Shown: in pieces, positions 51,714-61,225 of the stretch | How positions within the stretch are numbered: the first letter of the stretch is position 1 | Layout: each line of letters starts with the position of its first letter | DNA from: Ancrocorticia sp047602305 | Lineage (GTDB): Bacteria; Actinomycetota; Actinomycetes; Actinomycetales; Actinomycetaceae | Direction: 5' to 3' | DNA length: 64,000 nt | Assembly: GCA_047602305.1 (NCBI GenBank) | Contig: JASGHO010000001.1 | Location: 2,914,001-2,978,000 of the forward strand | The notes under the pieces: model-generated | Database searches by the model: none | The model's input: the letters and a program-made list of their open reading frames with translations, nothing else | What the model was told of the DNA's origin: nothing | Made by a program: the position numbers and the translations under genes

Positions 51714-52328
51714 GATCTGAGTGTGTCTTGAATGGTGACGTGCTGAAGTCTCTCGGGCAGCTCCTGTGGATGGGCGATGCGCGAACCGGTTCTGTGGATA
51801 GCAGTAACCGGGCCTCATGTGACTCTTCCAGAGAATGCGATGTGAGAGGAGTGGCTCTTGAAGGTACAAGTTGTAGCTAGCTGTGGTTGCTGTCGTGCCG
51901 GATGTAGTTGGAGTGGCTTTCAAACGCAGTGGTTATAGACGAATCTTCAAGATAGTTTCGTGGACTGATGCTACGCGCGCTCTAGCAGCTGTGGCCCCTG
52001 TGGGGATCGAAAACGAGAGTATCCATGCCTACTGAGCGATCACTCACGCACTAGTGATGATGAGTGAATGCTGGAGAAAATGACTCTGCGCAACCTAGAG
52101 AACGTGGGTGAGCTTTGGATAGTGGTGTGGCGTATTTTCAACTTCGTGAGAAGACCCTATGTGTGTAATACGTACACATAGGGCACGCTGACGAAGTTGA
52201 AATTTAGATGGCCTCTACAATCTTCTGATGCTTTGTCCCTTCGTGTCTGGTTTGCTAGTCTCCTGCTTGCTTACCTCTGAGTCTCTAGCTTCCGGCTCGT
52301 CCGCCGTGGCCGCTGCCACCGCAGTTTC
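51714..52328. other. Long spacer, no gene recognised
   Basis: About 615 bases of lower GC. Apart from the 67-bp hairpin at 52136 I see no gene, clear relic or operator. The DUF559 gene promoter must lie at its left end. Confidence 0.5.
52136..52202. repeat. 67-bp bipartite hairpin repeat, copy 3
   Basis: Identical to copy 1 except for the outer arm base. Same orientation as copy 2, 1.36 kb away on the other side of the DUF559 gene. Confidence 0.9.
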
Positions 52329-53381
52329 TTACTCGCTGGCCGTGGCTGGTGCCACGGCCAGGATGAGAAGAACCGCGGCGATGATCGCCAGTCCGATCCA
52401 GCCCACGGAGTTGAGCCGTTCGCCCACGATGACCACCGCAAGGATCGCCGCGATCGCGGGCTCCGTCAGAGTGATGGTGGTGGCGGTGCTGGCGGGGACC
52501 TTGGTGAGGCCGTAGCCGAAGAGCACGTACCCGATGAACATCGGAACCAGCGCCATGTAGCTGGCCACAAGAAACGCCTGAGATGTGGCGACGAGTGGTG
52601 CACCGGTGAGGGCGAGAACAGGCATGAGCAGTGTGCCGCCTCCTCCGAACACCGCGCCCATCGATGCAGCACGACTGATCCCCTCGCTCATCAGTCGGTG
52701 TGCAACCCAGGAGTAGGTGGCATAAGTGGCGCCAGCAACCAGTCCGAGTGCAACGCCGACCGTCACTCCCGGCGACGTAGCGGGTTCGTCCATCTTCGAC
52801 ACGCACAACAGAACTGACCCGACAATGCCCAACCCTGCCGAGACCATCCACCAACGGCTCAGCCTCTGTCCCTCGACTACCCGCTCCAGCACGCCCGACG
52901 CGAGAGGCGCCGACGCCAGCGAAACCACAGATCCAATGGCAACGCCCGCCAGATGCATTGAACTGTAGAAAGCTAATGGATAGATGGCGACGGCAACAGC
53001 TCCCAAAACCACCAGTCCGATTCGCTGCCGCAGATTGGGCCACGCCTTGCGCAGTGACGGGAGGGCGATGACCGCCTGAAGCAATCCGCCGATTCCTAGG
53101 GCTGCGGCCCCGATGGCCAGCGGCCCGGCGGCCGGTGCGAACGTTGCCGCCGTGCCGGTGGTTCCCCACAGAATGGAGGTGATAGTAATGGCGACAATTC
53201 CCGCAAGCCGTCCGCGTCCCGGTGCTGATCCTCGGCGGCTTGAGGTATCCGTCGTGACGTCGGTGGAGGAGTGCGCAACATCCGTAAGAGCAGCTGGGTG
53301 ACTAGTAGGGGAAGGACGGGAGGCATCCGTGGTTCCCTTGGTGCTCACAACAGTTTCTTTCGCTTTGTCATCTACGGTCAC
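52329..53381 (-). CDS. EamA/DMT-family transporter
   Basis: 350 residues with a Ser/Thr-rich cytoplasmic start and ten membrane helices in two EamA repeats (ILWGTTGTAATFAP, FYSSMHLAGVAIGSVVSLASAPLASGVLE; then SWVAHRLMSEG, LTEPAIAAILAVVIVGERLNSVGWIG). Members export amino acids or metabolites. The GTG overlaps the TetR stop (GTGA), so the transporter is made together with its repressor. A drug or metabolite efflux role under TetR control is inferred. Confidence 0.88.
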   Translation of the reverse strand: MTVDDKAKETVVSTKGTTDASRPSPTSHPAALTDVAHSSTDVTTDTSSRRGSAPGRGRLAGIVAITITSILWGTTGTAATFAPAAGPLAIGAAALGIGGLLQAVIALPSLRKAWPNLRQRIGLVVLGAVAVAIYPLAFYSSMHLAGVAIGSVVSLASAPLASGVLERVVEGQRLSRWWMVSAGLGIVGSVLLCVSKMDEPATSPGVTVGVALGLVAGATYATYSWVAHRLMSEGISRAASMGAVFGGGGTLLMPVLALTGAPLVATSQAFLVASYMALVPMFIGYVLFGYGLTKVPASTATTITLTEPAIAAILAVVIVGERLNSVGWIGLAIIAAVLLILAVAPATASE

Positions 53382-54052
53382 AGCGACTGCTCCGCCGCAG
53401 ACTCCAGTAAGGACTCGGCGAGCTTCCGCGCATGCAGAATTTTGTCTGGTTGCCCTTCCAATCCCGCGCGGCTCATTGCGCCTTCGAGAAGGAAGGAAAG
53501 GTGCTCTGCCATACCGCGAGAATCCGCCGCGCCAGCCTCTTCCAGGTGCTTAACCAGCAGCGACTCCACTTCCTCCTTGTGTCTGCGAACGGCTTCGCGC
53601 CCGGGTGCTCCGGCAGGAAGTTCGGCGGCGGCGTTGAGCAGGCCGCAGCCGCGGAATCCGTGGGGATAGGCGGCCTCGGCGTGGTCGAGGTAGGCATCGA
53701 AGACGGCGAGCACCCCCGACTTTCCGGCGAACACACCAGCTTTTCCGGCGAGCACCCCCGCTAGCCTCGCGCGATACAACTCCAACCATTCCTCGTGGCG
53801 CTGTTCAATGTAGGCGCGCACCAGTTCATCCTTCGAGGCGAAGTTGTTGTAGAGGCTCTTTTTGGCGACGCCTGCTTCCGCGGTGATCTTGTCGATCCCG
53901 GTGGCAGTCATGCCGTCGGCATAGAAGAGCGTTGCTGCGGCGTCGAGTAGCCGCGAGCGTGCGGATCGCCGCGTTGCTTTCGCTGAGGTTGAAACGGTCG
54001 CCGAGCTTGCGGTCGACGAGCTTGCCGTCGCCAAGTCAGAATTGAAATCCAT
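53378..54052 (-). CDS. TetR-family repressor
   Basis: 224 residues. The N-terminal helix-turn-helix is clear after a 25-residue Ser/Ala-rich tail: RSRLLDAAATLFYADGMTATGIDKITAEAGVAKKSLYNNFASKDELVRAYIEQR. The ligand domain has a CGLLNAAAELPAG motif typical of the AcrR-like group. A short internal repeat (LAGKAGVFAGKSGV) lies before it. A perfect 28-bp palindrome sits directly upstream and is the likely autoregulatory operator. It is coupled to the EamA gene. Confidence 0.92.
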   Translation of the reverse strand: MDFNSDLATASSSTASSATVSTSAKATRRSARSRLLDAAATLFYADGMTATGIDKITAEAGVAKKSLYNNFASKDELVRAYIEQRHEEWLELYRARLAGVLAGKAGVFAGKSGVLAVFDAYLDHAEAAYPHGFRGCGLLNAAAELPAGAPGREAVRRHKEEVESLLVKHLEEAGAADSRGMAEHLSFLLEGAMSRAGLEGQPDKILHARKLAESLLESAAEQSL

Positions 54053-54062
54053 AGAGCACCCC

Positions 54063-54090
54063 TAAGTAGGTAGACCAGTCTACCTACTTA
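54063..54090. promoter_or_regulatory. TetR operator palindrome
   Basis: TAAGTAGGTAGAC and its exact complement stand 2 bases apart, 11 bases upstream of the TetR start codon. The perfect 13-bp arms fit a TetR dimer-of-dimers or dimer site. Confidence 0.85.
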
Positions 54091-54157
54091 AATCCACTTA
54101 TGCATCCCAACCCTTGACCAACTACGGCGATTTTCTTTGTGGTCAGCGCGCTACTTT

Positions 54158-54231
<74 letters not shown>

Positions 54232-54281
54232 TGTCCTCCGAGAATGAGTGCGAACTGAGGGAAACAGAATCAGGGAGACAG

Positions 54282-55196
54282 TCAGCGCGCACCGCCTCCC
54301 CGTACCACCACGGCGTTGCTCGCGACGATGAGTACGATCCCCACCCACTCGTTCACCTCCAGCATTTGCCCGAGTAGCAGCCAGCCCGCCAACGCCGCCC
54401 ACACGGGATTGACGCTGGTGAAGGTCCCGAATATGTGGGTTGGGACGTAACGCAAGGCGGACAGGTCGGCCACGTAGGGAACGACTGACGAGAGGATGCC
54501 GCAAGCTACCGCCAGTGCGAGCGCCGTCGCGGTCACCCCGTGGCTTGCGAACCACCACGCCGCCACGGGAACCCACGCCACGGCCGAGACCGTGCTTGCC
54601 AGCGCGGGCCCCTCCAAACCCGGCAACTGCTGCCCGATTGATCGGTTGAGGAGGATGTAGCAGGCCCATCCGGCTGCGGCGATGAGTGCGAGCGATATTC
54701 CGACGACGTCGGCGCTCGGCCCGGGATTCGTCAACACCACCACTCCGATTCCGGCGAGTAGTGCGCATGCGTAGTCGAGTCGGCGGCGTGAGCTTGCGAT
54801 GGCCACTGCCAACGGGCCGAGAAATTCCAGGGTGACGCCGAGTCCGAGACCGATCCGTTCGACCGCCGCGTACAGGCAGAGATTCATCACGCTGAAGACG
54901 ACGGCGAGCCCGGCCACCAGCCACCACCGCTTCGCACCCAGCCCACGAAACCTCGGCCGAACCAGCGGCACGAGCACGGCCGCGGTGATGAACTGGCGGA
55001 TTGCCACAACGCCCACCGGCCCGATCGTCGGGAATGCCATGGCACCGAAGGATGCGCCCACCTGATTTGAGATGGAGCTGGAGACCATGAGTGCGATGCC
55101 GGAGCGGAGCCGTGGTCGGGACGGGGTCGTCTCGCCGGACTCGGTTGTTTCTGAGTCGCGGGTTGCCTGGGTTGTCGTCTCACACGCTCTATTCAT
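54282..55196 (-). CDS. EamA/RhtA-like amino-acid exporter
   Basis: 304 residues, ten helices in two EamA repeats. SISNQVGASFGAMAFPTIGPVGVVAIRQFITAAVLVPLVRPRF and GVTLEFLGPLAVAIASSRRRLDY resemble RhtA, the threonine/homoserine exporter. The gene is divergent from a LysR regulator 70 bases away, a common arrangement in which LysR activates the exporter when the amino acid accumulates. Its 3' end faces the 7-bp tandem repeat. Confidence 0.88.
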   Translation of the reverse strand: MNRACETTTQATRDSETTESGETTPSRPRLRSGIALMVSSSISNQVGASFGAMAFPTIGPVGVVAIRQFITAAVLVPLVRPRFRGLGAKRWWLVAGLAVVFSVMNLCLYAAVERIGLGLGVTLEFLGPLAVAIASSRRRLDYACALLAGIGVVVLTNPGPSADVVGISLALIAAAGWACYILLNRSIGQQLPGLEGPALASTVSAVAWVPVAAWWFASHGVTATALALAVACGILSSVVPYVADLSALRYVPTHIFGTFTSVNPVWAALAGWLLLGQMLEVNEWVGIVLIVASNAVVVRGGGAR

Positions 55197-55265
55197 GCGA
55201 TCAAGTAAAACTCTGCTTCCGCCATAAACCTAGTGCATCTTTTTACGATGCCATACGCTACGGTT

Positions 55266-56126
55266 ATGGATTGGGATTTGCGAGAACTTCGTTTCTTCGT
55301 TGCTGCGACCGAAGCTGGATCATTCACCGAGGCTGCCGCCCAGCTCTACGTCTCGCAAGCAGCCGTCTCCCGAACCATTGCGCAGCTGGAAAAGAAGGTG
55401 GGTGACCTGCTCCTGCGGCGAGTGCCGCGCGGCTGTGAACTCACCCGAACCGGGCAGCAGGTTCTCCCGTACGCGCGGCGCGTTCTTGCCGAAGCCGCCA
55501 GATTCGACGAGTTCCTTTCTCGTCGCCACGGCACGCTACGGCTCGGCTACGCCTGGGCTGCGCTGGGGAAATACACGGCGCGCCTGCAACGCGACTGGGC
55601 CAACACCCACGAGTCAATCGATCTGGAATTGGTCCGCTACGATTCACCGACGGCGGGGCTCGCCGAGGGGATGTGCGACGTCGCCGTCGTCCGAATTCCG
55701 GTGGACGAAAAACGCTTCGAATCCGTCGTCGTCGGACTGGAAAAACGCATGGCCGCGTACTCCAGTGACGACGCGCAGTGGGCGCGGCGGCGCCAACTGG
55801 CGATGGCGGAGATTGCGGAGCGTACCGTCGTGGTTGATTTGCGGGTGGGCACCACGCGCAGCCAGTTGTGGGGCGCCCAGACCCAGCCGATCCAGACCAT
55901 CGAGGTGCCGAACGCGGACGCGTGGTTCGATCTGATTGCTGCGGGAAAAGGGGTGGGGACAACGTCGGAGGCGACGGCGCATCACCATCCGCGGCCCGAC
56001 ATCACCTACCGGCCGATCAAGGATGGCCCGCGTATTCCGGTGCGGCTCATCTGGTGGCGCGACCATCGCCCCTCCGGGCTGGACGAGCTGGTCAGCGCGG
56101 TGACCGAGCTCTACGCTTCGGCGTGA
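55266..56126 (+). CDS. LysR-family transcriptional regulator
   Basis: 286 residues from the ATG at 55266 (MDWDLRELRFFVAATEAGS), which fits the LysR start; GTG 55233 and ATG 55248 are in frame upstream. The winged helix is FTEAAAQLYVSQAAVSRTIAQLEKKVGDLLLRRVPRGCELTRTGQQVL. The effector domain follows (LRLGYAWAALGKYT, DVAVVRIPV). It probably controls the divergent RhtA-like exporter. Confidence 0.92.
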   Translation: MDWDLRELRFFVAATEAGSFTEAAAQLYVSQAAVSRTIAQLEKKVGDLLLRRVPRGCELTRTGQQVLPYARRVLAEAARFDEFLSRRHGTLRLGYAWAALGKYTARLQRDWANTHESIDLELVRYDSPTAGLAEGMCDVAVVRIPVDEKRFESVVVGLEKRMAAYSSDDAQWARRRQLAMAEIAERTVVVDLRVGTTRSQLWGAQTQPIQTIEVPNADAWFDLIAAGKGVGTTSEATAHHHPRPDITYRPIKDGPRIPVRLIWWRDHRPSGLDELVSAVTELYASA

Positions 56127-56180
56127 GGACGAGAACGGCAAGGTTGTTCGGCGAGGGCTAGGTTGTTCGAACAGGTAACG

Positions 56181-57257
56181 TCAGCTCGTCGGCGCGGCGA
56201 GGTGGCGATGGTTCCACCACTCGCGCCATTCGTCCTCGTGTGGATGGTGCGCGAGGGGAACATCCTTGCCGCGATCGGATAGTACGGACACCGGCGAGAT
56301 CCCGTGCAGCGAGTTGAGGAACCACACCGCGCGGCCCGCCAACTCCGCGACCGAGACGTCCGCGAAGCGCAGCGGAACGCCGATTTCTTCGAGGCGCAAC
56401 CGCACCTGTTCGGCCGTCACGCCCGGAAGCAGCTGAGTTTGGCGCTCGGGAAAGACGGCCGCGTCGCCATCCCACCACATGAGGTTTCCGGTGCAGGTTT
56501 CGAGAACGCTGCCGTCGTTGGCGCAGATCAGAAGGTCGTCGAATCCCCGCGCCACCGCCTGCTCGCGCGCCGCGGAAAGCCGCGCGAGGTCGGGCCCCTT
56601 GATCCGTGGGTTGTGGCGCGGGTCGGGAATGGGCGCGTACAGCAGCCGAGTGGCCCGGCGAATCGCTGGAGCCGGGCGCACGTCGAGGACAAGCTCCGGG
56701 TGACGAGACGAAGGCGAGTAACTATCAGGGGCCTGGAACGAAGGCCCGGTAGCTTCGTGGCGTTGGGACGACGACGGCGCCGCGGCCTCACCTGAGAGCG
56801 TGGGAACCAGCGAGGTTTCGGGAACGTCCGATCCACTGATGTGTGCGTTGTGTGCCTGGCTCCGCAGGCTGACCCGTGGAAACAATTCGGGATTTCCGGA
56901 GCTGCGATGTGCGCGTTGGATGATGGTGGTGACTCCGCCCCAGAATGCTTCCCATCCGACAGTGAGGGTAGGGGGCTGGCTCGACTCGGCCACGACGGTG
57001 GTTGAATCAGTGGCGCGTCGATCACCGAGAACTGGATCGGGCAGAGAAGTATCAGAGGTAATGGCCGCGCCCGGCTCGGTGGCGATAACACTCGCCACCG
57101 AGCGCTCGAAGCGCTGCCGATGTGCTTCGAAAGCAGCGACTCGTCCGTCAGAGCTGCGCCACGAATCGGCCACGAGGAGAGGTCCGCTTGGTGCCTCATC
57201 TGTACGCACCCACCCGGCCGCTGACCAAATATAGCTGGTCGAGGTGCTGGCGCTCAT
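56181..57257 (-). CDS. pabC: Aminodeoxychorismate lyase-like class IV aminotransferase
   Basis: 358 residues; ATG overlaps the pabAB stop (ATGA). The fold-type IV landmarks are PRIKGPDLARL with the PLP lysine, DDLLICANDGSVLETCTGNLMWW, and LPGVTAEQVRLRLEEIG. The first half (about 60-170) is longer than usual and low in conservation. PabC splits 4-amino-4-deoxychorismate into p-aminobenzoate and pyruvate, the last step before folate. It is the third gene of a coupled operon (membrane protein, pabAB, pabC). Confidence 0.85.
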   Translation of the reverse strand: MSASTSTSYIWSAAGWVRTDEAPSGPLLVADSWRSSDGRVAAFEAHRQRFERSVASVIATEPGAAITSDTSLPDPVLGDRRATDSTTVVAESSQPPTLTVGWEAFWGGVTTIIQRAHRSSGNPELFPRVSLRSQAHNAHISGSDVPETSLVPTLSGEAAAPSSSQRHEATGPSFQAPDSYSPSSRHPELVLDVRPAPAIRRATRLLYAPIPDPRHNPRIKGPDLARLSAAREQAVARGFDDLLICANDGSVLETCTGNLMWWDGDAAVFPERQTQLLPGVTAEQVRLRLEEIGVPLRFADVSVAELAGRAVWFLNSLHGISPVSVLSDRGKDVPLAHHPHEDEWREWWNHRHLAAPTS

Positions 57258-59914
57258 GAGTGTTCTCCTTGTTTGGTTGGCTTGGAGTGGGGTTCCTGAT
57301 CGGGAAGAGTGGGCGGCTCATCCACTGCATCCGACACGTCGTCGACCATCCCAGATGTTTCGTTGCTGACGCTCCTGCCTGACCCGTGCCTTCCTGGTAC
57401 CTCCGGCTGTCCCCGCGCGGCCGACATGTCGCGCAGTACCCGGAGCAGCTTGTCCGCCTTGAGGTTCTTCTCCTCGTGCTCGGCGTCCGGATCCGAATCG
57501 AGCACGATAGCTCCGCCCGCCCCCACGCTCCAGTGGCTACCGTTGCGCACCAGGGTGCGGATGGCGATGTTGAGATCTGAGCGCCCGTCAAAACCGAGGT
57601 AGCCGATCGCGCCGGAATAGATGCCGCGAGCGCCCGCCTCCAATGCGTCAATGATCTCGACGGTCCGCGCCTTGGGAGCGCCGGTCATCGAGCCGCCGGG
57701 AAAGCAGGCACGAATCGCGTCGAGGGTGCTGACATCCGGCCGCAGTTCGCCGCGGATCGTCGACACCAACTGGTGCACCGCCGGATAACTCTCGACCTCC
57801 ATCAGCCCGGGTACGCTGACACTGCCCGCTCGGCATACCCGGCCCAAATCGTTGCGAAGCAGGTCCACGATCATGAGGTTCTCGGCCCGCGTCTTGGGGT
57901 CCTCGCGCAGCGCCCGGCTGAGCACCACATCCTCCTGTGGGGTATCTCCGCGTGGCGCCGTTCCCTTGATCGGTTTGCTCTCCACGACGCGATGGCCATC
58001 CACGGTGAGGAAACGTTCGGGTGAAGCGGAGGCGATCTCGACGTCGTCGTCGAACTCGGTGAAACGGAAGTAGGCGGCGTAAGGTGCCGGGTTGGCGGCG
58101 CGAAGGACGCTGTAGTAGGCGAGGGCGTCGAAGGTGCCGGTTCCGAGGAAACGGTCGGTGAGGCAGACCTCGTAGCTATCGCCGGAGTGGAGTTGCTGGC
58201 GGGCGCGCTCGATTCGATCGAGGTAGTTGGAGCGGGAGAGGCGCCAGCCGCCTGCGAGTTCGCTGCCGAGCGCTGACGTGCTTGGTTCAGGTTCCGAGGA
58301 AATGTTTGCGGGTGCTTCCGAGACAGAATTTGTCTCTGGTTCTGAGGTGCTTGGTTCAGGTCCTGAAAAGATATTCGAACCAGGTTCTGGTGGGACAGCT
58401 ACCGGTTCGGTCTGGGCTGGCGGAGCACCCTTGGTTGCCAGTCCGAGTGCCAACCCGGACTCGGTTGCAGGCGACACCTCCCCACGCAACACCTCCTCAA
58501 GCCGATCCAACGTTGCCGCCGCGGCTCCCGACTCGATCGCCTTCTTCGGACCGAGCCACAGCAGGTGTGTGGTGCGCTCGCGGTGGTCGTACACGACGAG
58601 GGATTCCGGGCGCAGCCAGTAGGCATCGGGGGTGTCGGCGCGATGCGCATTGGGACCGAGCACCAACGCCTTCAACTCGTATCCGAAGTAGCCGACATAG
58701 CCTCCGGACACCGGGAAATCCTCGGGCAGCCCGGTCACTTCGGTTGCTTCAATCAGGTCGTTGAGCAGCTCGAATACGTCGATATCCCGTAGCTCCTCAA
58801 CTTCTTCGCCGGTCCGAATCAACGCCGCGCGCTCCTCCACCCGGTAGCGGATCGTCTGTGAATTCGGCCCGCTGGCCGCGCCCATCATCGAGTAGCGCGA
58901 GCCGTGCCCGGAGGCCTGGTCCGGGTCGAGCCAAAAGAGAGGAGCGCCAGGATTCCGGGCGGCGAGTGCGTGGAACGTAGCTTCGGTATCAAGGACGACG
59001 GCGAGGCTGCGCACCTGCGCATGAAGCTCCAGCTTGTCGCGGTGTGGGTTGTTACTCTCGATGCTTGGGTGGCTGGATGGTTGGTGCAGACTTCCGGACG
59101 TGAGGGCTTGGGTGGAGAGTGAGGAAGGCGGCGAAGAGGTGGCCACTACCGGAAGTTGTTCGGCTGATACGGCAACCACCGGTGGCGCCAAGGAGACTGG
59201 AGAATCGGGGTGGGCCGCCGAGTCAGAGCGTACCCAAGAGTCAGAAAAAGACAACGAGGAAGCCCGTGCAGAATTGGGGAGTGCCTGAGAATCTGACGAC
59301 GATGGGACTCGAGAAGAATCCGCCGAGAGTTTCAAGAAGTTTCCCGCCAGCTCGCGTCCGTACTCGCTGAGAATGGACTCCGGATGGAACTGCACGCCCC
59401 AATGCGGCTGTCCCGCAACCTCGACCGCCATGACCAGCCCGTCCTCAGAGCGGGCATGAACTCGGAGAGCGTCCTCGTTGACCACGTGAAGCGAATGGTA
59501 ACGAACCACCTGGAAGTCCTGCGGAATCCCCGCGAACAACCCCTCGCCGCTGTGCGCCAATCGGCTGATGTACCCGTGACGGGCGCGGGGCGCCCGCACC
59601 ACCTCCCCACCGTGCGTCAGCCCCAGCCCTTGATGCCCGAGGCACACTCCGAGAAGGGGAATGCCATCCGCTGCTTCAATCACCGCCTGCGAACCAGCAA
59701 AGTCGAGCGGCTGGCCGGGATGTCCCGGCCCCGGTGAGATCACCACATGGCTGAAGCGCCCCTCGCGCACAAGCTGGGGAACGAGGTTGGCCTCCGCGGA
59801 AGGTGAGGCGATCTCGGACGCGGGTATCACGGCGACGTCGTCGTCCGTCAACCCGGAAATCAGCTGATAGAGGTTGTAGGTGTAGGAGTCGGCGTTGTCG
59901 ACCAAGAGAATCAT
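57254..59914 (-). CDS. pabAB: Fused aminodeoxychorismate synthase (PabA-PabB)
   Basis: 886 residues from the ATG at 59914, with GAGG seven bases upstream. Residues 1-195 are the glutamine amidotransferase: ILLVDNADSYTYNLYQLI, LLGVCLGHQGLG (nucleophile Cys) and HPESILSEYG (His/Glu). A 100-residue Ser/Pro linker follows. The chorismate-binding half then has SPERFLTVDGHRVVESKPIKGTAPRG, where the Lys of PIKGT marks PabB rather than anthranilate synthase (PIAGT), and RACFPGGSMTGAPKARTVEIID. Another Ser/Glu-rich insert (about 530-600) splits PabB. It makes aminodeoxychorismate for folate. Confidence 0.93.
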   Translation of the reverse strand: MILLVDNADSYTYNLYQLISGLTDDDVAVIPASEIASPSAEANLVPQLVREGRFSHVVISPGPGHPGQPLDFAGSQAVIEAADGIPLLGVCLGHQGLGLTHGGEVVRAPRARHGYISRLAHSGEGLFAGIPQDFQVVRYHSLHVVNEDALRVHARSEDGLVMAVEVAGQPHWGVQFHPESILSEYGRELAGNFLKLSADSSRVPSSSDSQALPNSARASSLSFSDSWVRSDSAAHPDSPVSLAPPVVAVSAEQLPVVATSSPPSSLSTQALTSGSLHQPSSHPSIESNNPHRDKLELHAQVRSLAVVLDTEATFHALAARNPGAPLFWLDPDQASGHGSRYSMMGAASGPNSQTIRYRVEERAALIRTGEEVEELRDIDVFELLNDLIEATEVTGLPEDFPVSGGYVGYFGYELKALVLGPNAHRADTPDAYWLRPESLVVYDHRERTTHLLWLGPKKAIESGAAAATLDRLEEVLRGEVSPATESGLALGLATKGAPPAQTEPVAVPPEPGSNIFSGPEPSTSEPETNSVSEAPANISSEPEPSTSALGSELAGGWRLSRSNYLDRIERARQQLHSGDSYEVCLTDRFLGTGTFDALAYYSVLRAANPAPYAAYFRFTEFDDDVEIASASPERFLTVDGHRVVESKPIKGTAPRGDTPQEDVVLSRALREDPKTRAENLMIVDLLRNDLGRVCRAGSVSVPGLMEVESYPAVHQLVSTIRGELRPDVSTLDAIRACFPGGSMTGAPKARTVEIIDALEAGARGIYSGAIGYLGFDGRSDLNIAIRTLVRNGSHWSVGAGGAIVLDSDPDAEHEEKNLKADKLLRVLRDMSAARGQPEVPGRHGSGRSVSNETSGMVDDVSDAVDEPPTLPDQEPHSKPTKQGEHS

Positions 59915-61038
59915 GGGTTCGCCTCGTACCCTACGCCATCGTGCGAGGCCCGGTTCCATGCTCGCAGGGCGCGCTGGAGCCCGCGCGAGAAGACCGCGAA
60001 ACCTGTGACGATCAAGAGCAGGCCGGCGGCCCACGCCACCACAACCCAATCGGCCGAGCCGAACTCGCCGATGTTCCAGCCGTCGTGGGACTGGGTGCTG
60101 ATCCACTCGCGAACGTGAGAAAACCGCAGCCCCTCGCCGAAGAAGATGACCAGAGCGCCGCCCGCCACGATCATCGCAAAACCGTCGAAGACGTAGGCTG
60201 CCGTGTTGCCCTGGCCCGTCAGCGTGAACCCGAAAACCTCCCGGCGGCGCAACGCAACGACCGGGAGCAGGATGAAAATGGAGGCCATGAGCCCCGCGAA
60301 ACTCGCGATGACAAGCCCCATCAACCCGGTGATCAACAGCTGCTCGCCCAACGGCGCGGTGCCGGTCTTGATGATTGCCGACCCCAGCGTTTTCGACCAC
60401 CAATAGTGGGAGGCGCCGTCGAGGAATGCGCGATTGGCAGGGACGGACCACACGCCGGCGACGGAGCAGAGGATGCTGGCGATTAATGGAATCGGGACGT
60501 ATAGGCTCGCCGACAGCAATCGGACGAGAAGTGAAGGCAGCGTCAGCTCTCGCTCGAACGCGCCGCGCACCGCCCACCACACTGAGAGGACCGCGGGCGC
60601 GAACATCGGGAGGGCGCCGAGAAGATAATCGCCGTGCACGTCACGGATTCCATCGGCCGCGCCAGCCGCTGCGACCGCCATCAGGAATATCGGAAGCAGT
60701 AGCGCGGGAAAACGGTAGGCGCGGCGGGCATCGGTGAACGCGAGGCGCCATATGGACGGGTCGCGCGGCTCGGGGGTGGCTGCGGTTCCGGGGGTGGGCG
60801 GGGCGTTGGGGTGGTCGGGAGTGTTGAGGTAGTCCGGTGAGTCGAGGTGGTCTGAAGTGTTGGGGTAATCCGGTGAGGCAGGGTCATCCGAAGTGCTGAA
60901 GTGGTCGGGTGAGTCGAGGTGGTCCGGAGCGCCCGGGTAGTCCGCCCAGTTCTTCTCATCCTCTTGCCCGATGAGGTCTTCGTCGTATTCGGCGTACTCA
61001 TCCTCGCCGCGCGCGTACCCTCCGCTGGGAATCGTCAT
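59911..61038 (-). CDS. Multi-pass membrane protein of unknown function, first gene of the pab operon
   Basis: 375 residues; ATG at 61038 follows GGGAGGGCAAC. The first 95 residues are an acidic, disordered segment built on degenerate DSPDYxNTxDH units. Then come about seven helices (ALLLPIFLMAVAAAGAA, LLGALPMFAPAVLSVWWAV, ILCSVAGVW, LLITGLMGLVIASFAGLMASIFILLPVVAL, DGFAMIVAGGALVIFF, VVVAWAAGLLLIVTGFAVF). No known family is recognised. Its stop overlaps the pabAB start (ATGA). A link with pABA or folate is suggested only by the operon. Confidence 0.75.
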   Translation of the reverse strand: MTIPSGGYARGEDEYAEYDEDLIGQEDEKNWADYPGAPDHLDSPDHFSTSDDPASPDYPNTSDHLDSPDYLNTPDHPNAPPTPGTAATPEPRDPSIWRLAFTDARRAYRFPALLLPIFLMAVAAAGAADGIRDVHGDYLLGALPMFAPAVLSVWWAVRGAFERELTLPSLLVRLLSASLYVPIPLIASILCSVAGVWSVPANRAFLDGASHYWWSKTLGSAIIKTGTAPLGEQLLITGLMGLVIASFAGLMASIFILLPVVALRRREVFGFTLTGQGNTAAYVFDGFAMIVAGGALVIFFGEGLRFSHVREWISTQSHDGWNIGEFGSADWVVVAWAAGLLLIVTGFAVFSRGLQRALRAWNRASHDGVGYEANP

Positions 61039-61225
61039 GTTGCCCTCCCGAGTGTTGCCGATGACGTTGTCTTTCTTATATCACCCACCACCGACACAGT
61101 ATGCTGTCCGCATGAATAAGAGATTGCACCATCCTCGTGATGGACGAACTCATCGACACAATCTCTAGGCGGGCTGACGACCGCGATCAGGTGGACCAAC
61201 CAAACGTGCAGGAGAGGGGAGACGC

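Noticed and set aside
40562..52202. The 67-bp repeats as true integron attC sites
   Set aside because: The outer 7-mers TTTCAAC and GTTGAAA miss the attC R-site consensus at their terminal base, and no integrase is present. Kept only as an alternative.
59915..60580. N-terminal extension of the PabAB frame to 1108 residues
   Set aside because: The extra part is an antisense-like shadow in the membrane-protein gene; the PabA domain starts exactly at the ATG at 59914.
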